From the NCBI GenBank assembly GCA_002943765.1, contig PQWQ01000023.1, positions 64,501 through 128,500 on the forward strand: a stretch of DNA of 64,000 nt, in the 5' to 3' direction. Every line of letters starts with the position of its first letter. Position 1 is the first letter of the stretch. Source of the stretch: Psoroptes ovis (lineage: Eukaryota; Arthropoda; Arachnida; Sarcoptiformes; Psoroptidae). A program made the translations under genes and the position numbers. Under the pieces are notes generated by a model. That model saw only the letters and a list, made by a program, of their open reading frames with translations, was not told where the DNA came from and did no database searches. Below, one piece after another: positions 1 to 12,660 of the stretch.

Positions 1-280
1 ATAAAGATCGATCATCAGTCATCTCACCACTCTCGATTCGCATCACACACACACAAGGAATTGAGGCATTTTCGTTCTACAAAATTCATTTAATGGCTGA
101 ATGAGACTAGCATTTGTGCTAGAAACAAATTATTTTTGCTCTGTTTGTGTTTATCGTTCAAAACATACATATATTATATATCAATCTGTGTGTGTTCGGG
201 TGGTGGTGGTGGTGGTGTTTGAAATGTCAAATGGCAAAAAAATGTGGAAAAAGAATATTGCACGATCATCATATGCTTAC
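1..280. other. Intron sequence of the DUF7042-type gene
   Basis: The donor site of the last visible exon lies at 279-280 on the minus strand, so this stretch is intron or contains further 3' exons that I cannot recognise. It includes a short GTG/GGT microsatellite near 200. Confidence 0.5.
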
Positions 281-3200
281 CTTAGGCAACTATCTTCTCC
301 AGCTTCTTTGATGTATGCTTCATCACCGTTTCGATATACTTTGCCAGCCTGTTTTTGAATCGATGAGGGAATGAATGAGGTGTGTGAGAGTTGATATAAT
401 TTAAATTTTTCAAATCGAATAAAAATGAATGACAACTTACAAAACATTGATGTCCAGGCATATCTCTTCGTTGTGTGAATGTATAAAGAATGCCATCCTC
501 TTCCCAATTTCCAAGACATCGATATTCACGTTCTAAATGTGATTAGAGTTTGGATTAGATTCTTTTTTACTTTTCATTTTTTATACAGCGCAACAGGTTG
601 CCGACACGATTTGAGATCTTATCAATTGATTAGTTTAGTTGTTTTCTTTTATTATTAGGTTAGATGAGAATGCATTCTAAGATGTTTATTGTTATTGTTA
701 TCATTACTTTTGATTGTTAGTCAGTGATGCGGCGCTTGTTTTTAGCCTTGATAATGAAGACATAGCATCAGTTTTTTGATCTGACAAGACAATTGATTGG
801 TCAAATATAAACATTTTTTCTTTCTGTGTGTATTCAAATTAAGAAAAGGAATTTGGATTATGGAAAGCTAATGGTTTATTGACCTGACCAATTGTTTCAA
901 GTGAATCAAGTGTTTGTCAGATTAAATAACTGGTGTTCAGTCAAGTGTATCGCCTGCTTTTTTTTGGATCGAATCATCGTCTTTGACGACTAACTTAATG
1001 AATCAAAAGACATGATTCGCTTGAGCAGAGAATCATTCCACATTAGATTTTGCTCGACATGCATGACATGATCGAAGAACCTTGGAATCTTCCATTCTCA
1101 AAGATCATCACCTTTGCTCACTTTCAACCAAAAAAAAAAACTTACCTTCATAAACATGAGAACGATTTTCGCAGCTGCTTACACTGTAAAACATTATGTC
1201 CGGATTATTACAATCGGATGCTACTTTTGCGCACAGTCCGCTGGCTCCTGGTACTTCGCCAGTGTAATCACCGGTTATTGGACATGGTGTAGATTGAGCC
1301 ACTATTTTCTCTTCTACGAATGATGAATGAATGAAATTAGTTAGTGAATGATTATTATTGATTGAAATGTGCACATACTTCCTTCAGTGATCCATGGATT
1401 AGTCAAGAAATTGCGTTCATCGCATAGTTTTTCATTGAAAATGGCACTATTTTTGTCTGAAAATTTAAATTCCATTATGTTTGGCGAGCGGCGTTTAACC
1501 CACAGGCAGCTGAATGATTGTTCACCACTGTTGTCAATGTAAGTTTGAATTAGTGTACTGATTGATTGATCGATTTGAATACAAACCATTGAGTGATTGA
1601 ATGAACAATAAAACGATCATTTGCTAAATCACTTTGTCTTTGTACACAACGAGAACGAATTGTACGAAATTGATTTTGAGCATCTTTGTAAACAAATTGT
1701 TGATTATCAACTTTGGTCCTCTGCCAACGTCCTTGCATCCAATCTGGAAAACGACATTTCGAAGATTCGACCATGGCAGGAATTCGTTTGTTGGCCACTG
1801 CAGCAAAAAAATAATGTTTTCACATCAAATCAAAATGCTTCGATTCGAATATGGTACGTACCAGGCGATAAAACCAGTGATTCGTAGCCTGATGTTGAAT
1901 TATTGAGATGAGTTTGACAAGTTGAATCCGAAGACAATGAAACGGTGATTTGTCCGGTTATGTGATCTTCTTTGTAAAGCTGAAAAGAAAGTAGAGAGAG
2001 AATATGTTAAATGATTGAATGAAGTTTGTTTGTTGAATTGAATGAATAGAATGATGAAAATAATGACCAGAAAATGGTCCGGGCGGAGGTGACTTAACAA
2101 TCGAATCGAATTGAAAGATTGGCAGACACACAATCGAATATGATTGTTTTGTGCTGTTCGATTTGCTTTTACATAAACAAGCGGAACCAAAAGAATGGCT
2201 TTTCTAAATGGCAACAATTCAAGTCATTCTTGGAATAATTGCTTGTTGGCGGCATTCGAACATTTGATCTTTGTGTTTAGTATGAACATAATTTGTTGTG
2301 TGGCCTTCACCACTCTGGCAATTGAATTCATTGAATCACATCCCACACAGCCAATCACAATCAGTATGACTGTGTTTTCATAATTATTTTGCTTGACAGT
2401 CTTTTGCTTTTGCAGCCAACTTTTTCAAATTGTCCGCCACACACATACAATCGATCAAAAATCGATAGCAAACATTCCTTTGATGGGCAAATGCTTGTGA
2501 CCAGTCTGATTTCAGTTATGTGATCAGGTGTGTTATGTGAATGTTTAATTTTTGTACTTACTCCGCAACGATACTTTGGCCGATTAGCTTCCGGTGCTTC
2601 TCGTAAATCCATTAAAGCCAAATAACGTTCGTTGTTATTGTTGCTGGTGGTGGTGGTTGCTGGCCAGTCTCCCAAACATAAAAAGTGAATGTCTGTTGAA
2701 CGAAAAAAAAAGTTCAGTTCAGATGATGATTGGCCATTTGATAGAGGCTCAGATTACACTTACCAATAGTCTGAAAAGAGCATTTTCTAAATTTGACATA
2801 TAAGGCATTGCCATGTGGACAGTTTGACATTTCTGAATAGCCCAAATCACAACGCATTGCTTGATTGTTGATAGAACTGTGTCCAACATAAGAAAATCGG
2901 AAACGACCATTAAATGGGCAAAATACGTGTTCGATTGACTGCAAACCACCGGGAACATGTTTGCCTGCGTTTGAATTTGTGGTCAGATTGGTTAGTTAGT
3001 TTGGAATGTGAACAATTTAAACTGAAAGCTGAAATGATGTTGTCTGGACGAATGATCATAATTTACGAGTATTGCAGTGATGCAACAACTTTATTAGATT
3101 ATCACCACTCCAAATGAGTGAACTGCATTTATGCTGCATTCAAACTAAAAATAGTGATGATGCCTCCGATCGAGCTCTGAGATGTCGGAAAAATCAATGA

Positions 3201-6200
3201 TATTTTTTCTTATCAAATTTGTTTTACTTAGCCATCACTGAATTCCGATGAATGAATGCCATTCCAGTATTGAAATGAGCACAAGCAGATTAGTGTTTGT
3301 TTAGTGTGTACTACTCAGTGTGTGCTTTTGGCAAATGAACTAATTTATCTTTGATTTGAATGAATACTGGTTGCTAATAATGAATGTTGGTTACTTTGAT
3401 TACTTACGGAATAAAATAATTTCTTTGAATTTTCGTTTCTGTTGACCATTGATGTCCTTGTCCAGAGGACATGTTGCACGGGCAGCATCTTCGTTGGTGT
3501 AACAGCGTTCCAAGCCATCAGTGTGTAAAGCAATGACATTCGGTGTTTTCATTGATAAATGAAAACATCGAAGACAGTCTTGACCGGCACCATTACTGTC
3601 TTTGAGAATGACGTTGTTGCCTCTTCGTTTGTGGCAACGACCCCATGGCTGTATGGCATCCGCTTCGATTACAACTTCGGAATATGTGACCGAAGATTGA
3701 TTTGAGTGAGTGATTGCAGCTGACAAAGTGACCAATTCTTGTGTTTGAATCAGAAAAGTTCCTTGATATTCGATTGGAAAATAACAGGCTGAACCCTCTG
3801 AAATGAAATTTTAAGAATGAGATTAGACACGATCAAACAGTTGATTTTGTAAATTGTCCAAATAAATATGACTGTCAGTTGACCTGTTTGAGTGTGGTGA
3901 ATGAATGAGAATGAGGAAAGATTACTGCCATAAGCAATGATTGAAATGGTTTGACAGTGATTATTTGTGACAATGCACACAAATCGTGATCTACCACTTT
4001 GAAATGGTTGACAAAATGGATCATTATTTGCATTGCTCAGTCAAAATAGATCATCGACTTCATTTACTGGTTGGAGAGGGCAAAGTTTTGATTGAAATGT
4101 TTATTGTTTAGTCGAAAACAATTGAATGGAAGATTATTTATTTATTAATGATTTGATCAATAAATTGATTGATTCATTAAAAAATCAAAAATAAATTTGA
4201 ATGAATGTTTCCTGTGAAGTGGAATGTTGTGTTATGATACGCCAAATGTAAATATGACTGAATGCAAAAATGATTAATTAAAATGCAAAGGACCCAACCT
4301 TGATTTGGCAAATGTTTAATTGAATGTGTTATCAATTATCAGGCCAAAATGAATGAATGATGAACGCGAATACAGGTCGTAAAATAAAAATTGATGTTTA
4401 TGGCCATGCCGGGTTGTTTTTTTTTTGTCGAAAGCCAAAGCCAAGTCATAAACACAGTGATTTTATGACATTCAAAAGTGACTGGCTTTGGCTAAAGCAT
4501 TAATTCAAATGAATGTGTCTCTTTGGTTGTGTTGATTTGGCTGCATTTTGGCAATCGATAGCTTTAATTATGAATATTTGATGAAGCGATCATCATTCTT
4601 ATCTAAATATGGCTAGCCTATCATTGCAAAGGTGTGGTGCTCACTTTATCCATTTCGGCCGACCAAGCTTTGCCATCATTTGTTCATTCATTCATTCATT
4701 GAATCTCAGATATCGATTGCTGCCTGATCTTCTTTTCATTTTCTTGCATCACAGCTGTCATATATCTGCCAATCGATTTGATTCGAGTCAGTTTTGCTTA
4801 TGCCAACATTAATTAATCGATCACAGATCATAAGGATATTCGTTTCAAGTTTCAAGCTTTTTAGCCATGAATTTATTTGAATTTGGCTTTGTGATAGATA
4901 AACACTTGTTTAATTTGAAACAGAGCTGCATTGATTGTGTTTTGCATCAATGATCTGCTGATGAATCAAAGCTTTGATTCAACGGAAATGGTGAAATTAT
5001 TAATTGAATGGTGGATCCACATTCACATGTGGCAGCAATTTGATGCAAAACAAATTAAAGTTTGTGAGTGTTGATGACACTTTTTTATTTATTGATTGTC
5101 GGAGACTGGCAAATAAGAAGCAGAGAATGTCATTCTCTGGCTAAATAAAGAATATTGTTATCAGGCCATATGCTGAATGGATGCTGTCAAATAGTTATAT
5201 GACCTTATAAGCAAAAGTGTCACTTGGGATAATTATTCGAATGGTTTGGTGAGCAGCAGTGAACAGACATGACTACCCTCCACTTCCTTAGAACGTTGCA
5301 TGTGGCACACGACGAGCGACTTGGAAATTAAGAAACTCTTAATTTTTGAATAAGCAAAATTCAAATTCCAAGTCATCCGAATCTGTTGGCAGATTGGACA
5401 CGAGACCTGCGAAATAATTTGAATGAATCAAACAAACAAACAATAGACTGTTTTTGCTTTAATTGAAATAATAATTAGAGCAAATGACATTTGACAAAAC
5501 GGAAATTGAAATGTCGAAATTGTTTGGCCCATTCGAGCAATGAATGAATGCCTGTGATGCAGCCATCCATAAAGGCAACAAGTGGCCATTTTGTCAATTT
5601 GAATAAGTTTGAGTTTGAATGATTTGAGTGTGTTTGTTTTGTCGAAAATGAACAAAATTTCAGACAAACAAACAATCGATTGGCCAATTTGATTATGAGT
5701 TGAATGGCGAATCACGATCAGCAGCAGATGTAAGAAGACTGATGAAGAATGGATGTGAAAATAATGGAAATGATTACATGTAATGATAGTGTTTGTTCGA
5801 TGATTTTCTGGTCATTTGTTATTTTGGTTTGAGCAAACATTTCTACAAACAAAACAAGCAGCATCTGATTAGTGTTTTTTTCTTGTTGTTCCCATCATCA
5901 AATTGATGGCCAATCACTTGGCAAAAATTGCAAATTCATTCATGGATAAACACCATACATCTGAATGAGATGAATGGGCAATCAATGTGAACATTGCATA
6001 GCATCGATTTCCAATGTTGTTTGTTTGTTATGTCTCCAAAAAGCAATGAAAATAGTGTTTGATCGGAACTGTATGTGAAAGTTTATGCTCAGTCAGCATG
6101 AATTTTTGAAATTGTCATCGCTCGATGACATTTAACCTGTGAATCAATGACAACCGTGTGAGCCATAGATCACAATCGAGCACTGTCAGCACCACTGAAT

Positions 6201-7884
6201 GGTGATGAATGTCATGATTTATTTTTGAATGAAGATGACATAAAGCATTGTGAATCGATCGACCGATTGATGTGCATCGAAAACCGGATCAATCTTAATT
6301 GTGAATGATGATGAAGAATAAATGAATAAATGTTTTTTGAAGATGTTTTGAGTGTTCATATTTTTAATGAAATTAATTCTTTGAGTAAAGCAGGATCAAC
6401 AAACAAATGAAAACATGAAAACAAAGCTTAACCCGGATATTGTTTGTTTGTTGATGTGATGATCAGAGCTATGAACACGCAATGTTTGTTGTGAGAAGCC
6501 TTGAGATTTGCTTTATCTGAAAAACAATTTTGCTGATCGAATGCAGAGAATGTGCTTAATCAATCATGAAGATGAGAGCGAGAGTGGAGGTGGTGTGCAA
6601 GTCTTTGTGTCTATCACTGTCTATTGGTTGGTGTGCGTGTGTGTGTGTGCAGTACTGCATGGCCAAACATGAAGATGAATTCTATGGTCAAATGAAAATC
6701 TTGAAAAAAAAAACCAAGAAGCCAAGGTGTGGTAGTGAGTGTTAAGCACTGCAGGTGAGTTATTGTCGAATATTTGAAGCAAAAAACAAGCCCGAAAATA
6801 TTCTCGTTAAGTGGATGAATGAATAAATGAATGAATGAATCTTCAAAGTGAATAAACCTGAATCAAACTTGAAAACTTGTAACCTCATCGAACATACAAA
6901 GACCAGTGAATTACCTGCAATGACTGGCAATCGAAATATTTGTTGAATGTGAACATTGAAAACTAATCAAAATGAAAATTACTCAAAATCTAATTGGAGC
7001 AGTGTTTGTTGCTTACACAAACACACGAATGGACCTAATCGGCATGAATTGACATTGTGACACAGTCTCTGTCCACAAATCGAGATTGGTGCACGACAAC
7101 CGATTCATCAGGAGTGGTTGTCATGGGCACAGCTTCAATTATCTGTGAACCAATTATTTGAGTTGCGAAATTTATTTGAATGATTGATTGACATATGAAT
7201 GTATGTGTGTGTGTGTGACATTCGTAGCTCATTATCGAATGATGACACCACCGTGAATAACCTGTTATTTGTTGAATGATTAATGTTTCATTTCAGTTCC
7301 GTTTGATTAGAGTCAATTGCTGTGGCCATTCGATGGCCAGTCATTTTTTTTCATGGACATTCCATCGGCAAAGTTAATTAGAAACTGCTCAGTTGGATCA
7401 TTCATTGAGTCGAATGAATGATGAATAGTGTGTTAATGGCCAATCATCTAATCGATTGCTATCGAATCTATAATCAAGTCATGTTCGAAGACTATGAATT
7501 TATTATGAATCGATTTTGATGATTATCATTAGCCAATCGAATCGATGGCCGACAAAGAAATGTTAGTGATTTGTGTATTTCTTAGACTGATGTAGATGAT
7601 TGATCAATTTAATTAACACCTATCGATGTAAGATGAAAGATAAATAGTTTATAGTCATTTGGCAGAATCGATCAAATCATTTGAGAGAGAAATTGATAAT
7701 CTGAGAAAATGATCGAATTGTTTTAAATGGAGTGAATGGCGTCCATTAAGATTGATTGCTATCGAATCAGTGTTTTGTGGTCAATTTAGAGTGTAGGATG
7801 CTTATCAAATGAATCGATTTAATAATAATTACCATTGATGATGAGGATGATCAACGACAGCATAATGAATGCTGATGATGCCAT
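281..7884 (-). CDS. Secreted cysteine-rich protein of the arthropod DUF7042-7045 type (3' end beyond window)
   Basis: I read ten exons: 7833-7884 (start), 3408-3797, 2764-2964, 2562-2692, 1862-1979, 1587-1797, 1379-1527, 1146-1313, 441-532 and 281-348. All have GT-AG borders and matching phases, giving 526 codons before the model runs off the left edge after residues CLR. Exon 1 encodes a signal peptide (MASSAFIMLSLIILIIN). The mature part opens with a CYFPxEYQGTF module, then an EADAIQPWGRCHKR/GNNVILKD block, CPFNGRF, a CLGDW block, CRFPDWMQGRW, RRSPNIMEF, CPITGDYTG and a YRCLGNWEEDG block. From memory this module order is that of insect and arachnid proteins annotated only as DUF7042, DUF7043, DUF7044 and DUF7045; exact domain borders need a profile search. 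It is probably extracellular or membrane-anchored, but the C-terminus that would decide this is missing. The molecular function is unknown. The first intron is about 4 kb while the others are 35-600 bp. Confidence 0.85.
3798..7832. other. Large first intron of the DUF7042-type gene
   Basis: The signal-peptide exon ends in phase 1 and joins directly in phase to the exon at 3408-3797, so nothing between them is needed. The stretch is AT-rich with scattered TGAA/GAATGA tetranucleotide runs (dense near 6815-6840), a GT run near 6640 and a short GT run near 7205. No coding exon or RNA gene is recognised. A first intron this long commonly holds regulatory elements, but none can be named from sequence alone. 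Confidence 0.6.
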
Positions 7885-10784
7885 GGCTTTGATTGTTTGA
7901 TTTTCACTTATTCACAGAGACACAATTTGACTGATGATCAATATTTGATTCAGTTTATTCGTTGAGAAAACGTATTTAGTTGATTTTGGTTGAATTTGTT
8001 TGTCGTCGTCGAATTTCACACCGAAGAATGTGAAAAATAAATGAATGAATGAAAGCACTTTAAGGATATTTCACTGAGAACAAAAATGAAACAATTTTTC
8101 AAAGATTCATTCACGAAAAAAATGTTTTTAAATGAGAAAAAAGAGCAAAAGCAAAAACCATCTGCTTTCGATCAAAGCCAAATGCTGAATGATGAATCGA
8201 GCAAAATTTTGGTTAAGCAACGAAATGGAAATATTTTCTCTTCTGCTTACGATTTGTGCCTGTTTAGTGTTGTTCGTAATGCAAGCACACACAGTCAAAT
8301 GTTGATTTTCGTGAATGAACTTAGACTTTTTGAATGAATGAATTTTAAAATTATTTCTCCGATTGCACTGAGCAACACTGACAGTCATTCAGTCTTTATG
8401 TTGAGTGATACCGCCACGGGAAGAAATTTTTTTGTGTGGACCCTGCCTGCCTGTTGTTTGCCTTTTATCAACAGGTCCAGCTGCTGTTTATTTTGGGGAC
8501 ATTTTGCCTGCTCCATTTTTTTCGTGAATTGCCTTAGGCTTTGCCGGCTGACAATACATGCACACAAATGTGAGGCCATGTTGATTGTAAATAGTGCAGA
8601 GTTTGTGAGATGATAAGCAGGCCGGAAGAATGATTGTAAAAATGAATTGATATTTATGGGACTACGGTTAGCATTCGTGTGCCAAATGTGTTTTGGGAAA
8701 GCTTTCTCAGAAGCAAATCAACCGTCGTCGTGTGTTGGTGAAATGTCTTTGCCAAATGCAACACCTGTCCATTTTTAGTGAATGAATTGACAATGTCCAA
8801 AATGGCAATTCAGTAGCAGTATCGAGTTTGGGTCAACCATTCATTGAGGCTTATGTGAAATGCTTTGCATCAATCGAAAACGTATTGTCAACTTGTTTCA
8901 TTCATTCAATTTATTGATTGATTTGATTGAATCGAAATGAATAAATGAGTAGTGAGTAGTAACACTTGTGTCGGGCAACTACATCCGGTCAGAGATTTGT
9001 CCAACAGCAGTGAGTTGGTCAGTTCAATCTAATGACTGACCCATGCCAAGGTCAAATTGAGTGCTTAGGGCAAGAAAGAAATTGCAGGCAAAGACGACTC
9101 GCTTAACATCTGTCACCATATCGTCTGTGGCAAAGATGATGAAATGCTTAGTTTGACCATCGGAATTTTGCTCTGCTCGAAATCGGATTACACATGCTGA
9201 ATGAAGAAGGGAATGTGAAGATATTGATGGCAAAATTATTCATTGATTGCAATCGATCTTACATAATCGGTTTGAGCTTCTGTGTGTTTGTTTGTTTGCT
9301 TAAATGATTAGTCAGTTTGATGAATTTACAACACCATCACCAATGCAATCGAATGAAGGACTACCAAGTGAGAATTTTTTTTTTTTGTTGTCAAATGCAT
9401 CAATTCCATGTCCAATGGGCCAATTAATCTTCGAATAAGAATGAATGATGAGCCATCACTAAGCATTCATAAACTAAATTCAAGCAAATTAGTCTGAGTG
9501 TACAGTCATATTGGCAAGTTGATCCTAACACAAACAAAAATGTGAATGTTAGAATGTAAACAAGTGCCGGAATCGCCATCATCATATATGCAAGTGTATA
9601 TGAATCAATTTGACACGTTTGTGTTTGTATAATTAATTTGCAATCAACACTATTATTGCCCAGACCACCAACAAATCAAAATGCATCATTTTTAGGTTCC
9701 TGTACGAATGTGTTTGGCTGATTCTTGGGTCTAACTGGAAGCACTTTTTGCCACAGCATACACATCTCCAAATGACCACCATCTGTGCAACTCTTTATGA
9801 ATTTGAATGGAATTCGAAAAAGAGAAGAAGAAACCACACACACATTTAGCCGATTAGAATGGGAAAGTAGCCGGATCAACAATAAAATGATGATCGATAA
9901 TGGCAAAGCATATTACATCATCACGATCTGATTTTCATTTGAAATGATATTTTATAAATAAGAATGCCCACTGGCCATTTTTGTTAATCTCTTCCCACAA
10001 TCAAGACTTGAAAATTGAAAGACTTTAATTATCGAATTATCAGATTGGTTTTATGGCCGTAAAGCAGAATTTTGGCGAAGAATGTTATTTTTATGGCCGA
10101 ACAAACAGCACTCAATTGGTCAATGAAGCGGAAAAAGTGGATCGTAATCATTTGTGCTGAATGAAAAATTCATAAAGTTTTGTTTGTGTTTGGCAAAACA
10201 TTTTATTTTCCATTCAAATCAGCCGATGACAGTCGTGACTACCTGCTTATGTGTACAGAAAAAAACCCAAGGACCCGATTTTATTGAATGAATCAATAAA
10301 CAATCAGTTCAGGATGTGGGCCTGTCTACTAAGCAATGAGGTTATCGCACTTGTTGCTGTTCTCATGAAAATATTGTCCTTTGGCCGGAAAATGTCTGCG
10401 GCCAGTGCTCAAGTGTTGTACTTGTCAGTGTGTGCTTTACCAGAGTGTACATTTGACAAAGTTGTTTGCTGACATGAACAAGAGCAGAAACATTCTCATA
10501 AATTGATTTTTGATGATTGAATTTGAATACTTTGGCTTTATAAGTAATAAGTAATAAAGTGTTTTATTGTTTTCTTCAGGCGTATCATTCAGATAACATC
10601 ATTGCAAGTGTCAACATGATACTTGAGCTCAGATTCATCTGTCCATTTGAATATTTTTCATTTACCAATTAGCAAACCAACAGATAGTCAATTTTTTGTT
10701 TTTTTACCTCAGCAACTGCCATCTATTAGTGAGTATTATTAACAAATATTCAAATTTTTAATTGTCTCTCTACTTGATCGATAG
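7885..10784. other. Upstream region of the DUF7042-type gene, no gene recognised
   Basis: About 2.9 kb of noncoding-looking sequence with TGAATGAA tracts. Several 60-90 codon open frames occur on both strands (for example 9024-9233 minus and 8128-8388 minus). None shows a signal peptide, a known motif or convincing splice partners. The proximal part presumably contains the promoter and 5' UTR of the minus-strand gene starting at 7884. Confidence 0.5.
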
Positions 10785-11725
10785 ATGTTGCGATGAATTT
10801 TTCGAAAAAATCTAAGGCTATCCATCGTCAAAATTTTTCAAAATTCCGAAAAAATCTAAGACTATAGCACGTGGGAATTTTTCAATTTTTTGAAAAAATC
10901 TAAGGTTATAGTACGTGGAAATTTTTGAATTTTTCGAAAAAATCTAAGACTATACATCGCAATCTTTTTTCAAAATTTCGAAAAAATCTAAGACTATACA
11001 TCGCCATCTTTTTTCAAAATTTCAAAAAAATCTAAGGCTATCCATCGTCAAAATTTTTCAAAATTCCGAAAAAATCTAAGGTTATAGTACGTGGAAATTT
11101 TTGAATTTTTCGAAAAAATCTAAGGCTATCTATCGTCAAAATTTTTCAAAATTCCGAAAAAATCTAAGGTTATAGTACGTGGAAATTTTTGAATTTTTCG
11201 AAAAAATCTAAGGCTATCTATCGTCAAAATTTTTCAAAATTCCGAAAAAATCTAAGGTTATAGTACGTGGAAATTTTTGAATTTTTCGAAAAAATCTAAG
11301 GCTATCTATCGTCAAAATTTTTCAAAATTCCGAAAAAATCTAAGGTTATAGTACGTGGAAATTTTTCAAAATTCCGAAAAAATCTAAGACTATACATCGC
11401 CATCTTTTTTCAAAATTTCGAAAAAATCTAAGGCTATCTATCGTCAAAATTTTACAAAAAATCGAAAAAATCTAAGGTTATAGTACGTGGAAATTTTTGA
11501 ATTTTTCGAAAAAATCTAAGGCTATCCATCGTCAAAATTTTTCAAAAATCGAAAAAATCTAAGGTTATAGCACGTGGAAATTTTTGAATTTTTCGGAAAA
11601 ATCTAAGGCTATACATCGTCAAAATTTTTCAAAAAATCGAAAAAATCTAAGGTTATAGCACGTGGAAATTTTTGAATTTTTTGGAAAAATATGAGGCTAT
11701 TGTGCGTGAAAATTTTTGAAGAAAT
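10785..11725 (+). repeat. Tandem satellite array 1 (44-bp monomer, 88-bp dimer)
   Basis: About 21 copies of a 44-bp unit built around GAAAAAATCTAAGG, ending in degenerate copies on the right. Two monomer types alternate: one continues CTATC(T)ATCGTCAAAATTTTTC, the other TTATAGTACGTGGAAATTTT. Between about 11080 and 11345 they alternate strictly, so identical segments recur every 88 bp (the TTATAGTACGTGG segment starts at 11082, 11170 and 11258). The A/T blocks (AAATTTTT, GAATTTTTC, CGAAAAAAT) make each unit partly self-complementary. There is no coding potential and the array sits between genes. It is the same family as the array at 43755-44605, which lies in the opposite orientation. Confidence 0.97.
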
Positions 11726-12660
11726 CGAATTACTTGAAATTTTTAACGTAATAGCACGTCAACGGCATCCGTCAAATGTAAGTATTTTGGACGTATTACT
11801 ACGGCACCGGCGTTTCTTGTACAATTTTGCACACTTGCCGGCAAAAATCAATGCTCAAGCACAACATAGCCGGCATAGTCTGAAAGCAACCTATATTGTG
11901 ACGTAATAATACGTTATAAACTGTTTCTTACATCGCACGCTAAAACGTATTGGTACGTCTCCGGCTTTCGCCATTGGTATAATCATCAATCAAAAGGCCG
12001 CAAATGAATTCCATGACAAATCAATACAGTTGAATGCCGGAAGGAGTTGGGAAAAATTAACGAGAAATTCACCAAAATCATTGGTCTATGTTTTCGGCCA
12101 AACGCTACCAGCGAATCAGAAAACCAGAAATTTTCATTTTTCAACAAAAAAGAATTCATTTATTCATTTTATCAATTCTTTGTTCATTGACAAAACACAG
12201 CAAAAAAAATTAATTTGAAAAATGACCAAAAATTGAATCGTTACTCAAGAGACAGATGTATGATAGACAAACAAGCGAAAAATAAAATATTTTCATGTTT
12301 GTAGATTGATGATGATAATAATAATAATCTGAATGATGATAGTCTCAATAATCTGATTGCCCAAATTGAATTGAATTGAATGATAATTATTTTTGATCAC
12401 AAAATAAATCCTCGATGGAATATAATTGAAAATTAGAATGTATGACAATTTATAAGCACACACAGAAAACACACAAACAATAAAAATGAATGATATGCGG
12501 GGTAGCCGTCATTGACGATTCATTTGATGGGAGATATGTGTGAAAAATAGATTTTTTTGTCCAATTAATATTGCTGCACTCGGAGTGTGTCCATTGTTTT
12601 TATTATTGATTTGGTGAGAGTATGTAATGTATTTGTATGTTCAACGAATAATATAATCCA
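11726..12660. other. Array flank with ACGTA-rich segment, then 3' flank of the prohormone gene
   Basis: From 11726 to about 11990 base composition becomes more GC-rich than the surroundings and ACGT-containing words recur (AACGTAATAGCACGTC, GACGTATTACTACG, GACGTAATAATACGT, ACGTATTGGTACGTC). This is suggestive of a degraded mobile-element end attached to the satellite. The open frame at 11691-11906 crosses this boundary and has no recognisable protein motif. From 12000 on the sequence is ordinary AT-rich flank leading to the 3' UTR of the gene on the minus strand. Confidence 0.4.
12599..12604 (-). terminator. Probable polyadenylation signal of the prohormone-4-like gene
   Basis: AATAAA on the minus strand about 57 bases downstream of the stop codon at 12661. 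The position is typical for a short 3' UTR; the cleavage site itself is not visible. Confidence 0.5.

Noticed and set aside
7035..7232. Possible extra 5' exon of the DUF7042-type gene (minus strand, after a CAG acceptor)
   Set aside because: The signal-peptide exon joins the exon at 3408-3797 directly in phase, and this frame hits a stop before any good donor.
9024..9233. Minus-strand open frame with protein-like composition
   Set aside because: No family motif, no start or splice partner of quality, and only 69 codons.
10785..11725. CRISPR-like array because of regularly spaced repeats
   Set aside because: The repeats are contiguous 44-bp monomers without unique spacers, in a eukaryotic genome; it is a satellite.
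11691..11906. 71-codon frame at the right end of satellite 1
   Set aside because: It starts inside a degenerate satellite unit and has no recognisable motif; the nucleotide repeats are more informative than the translation.
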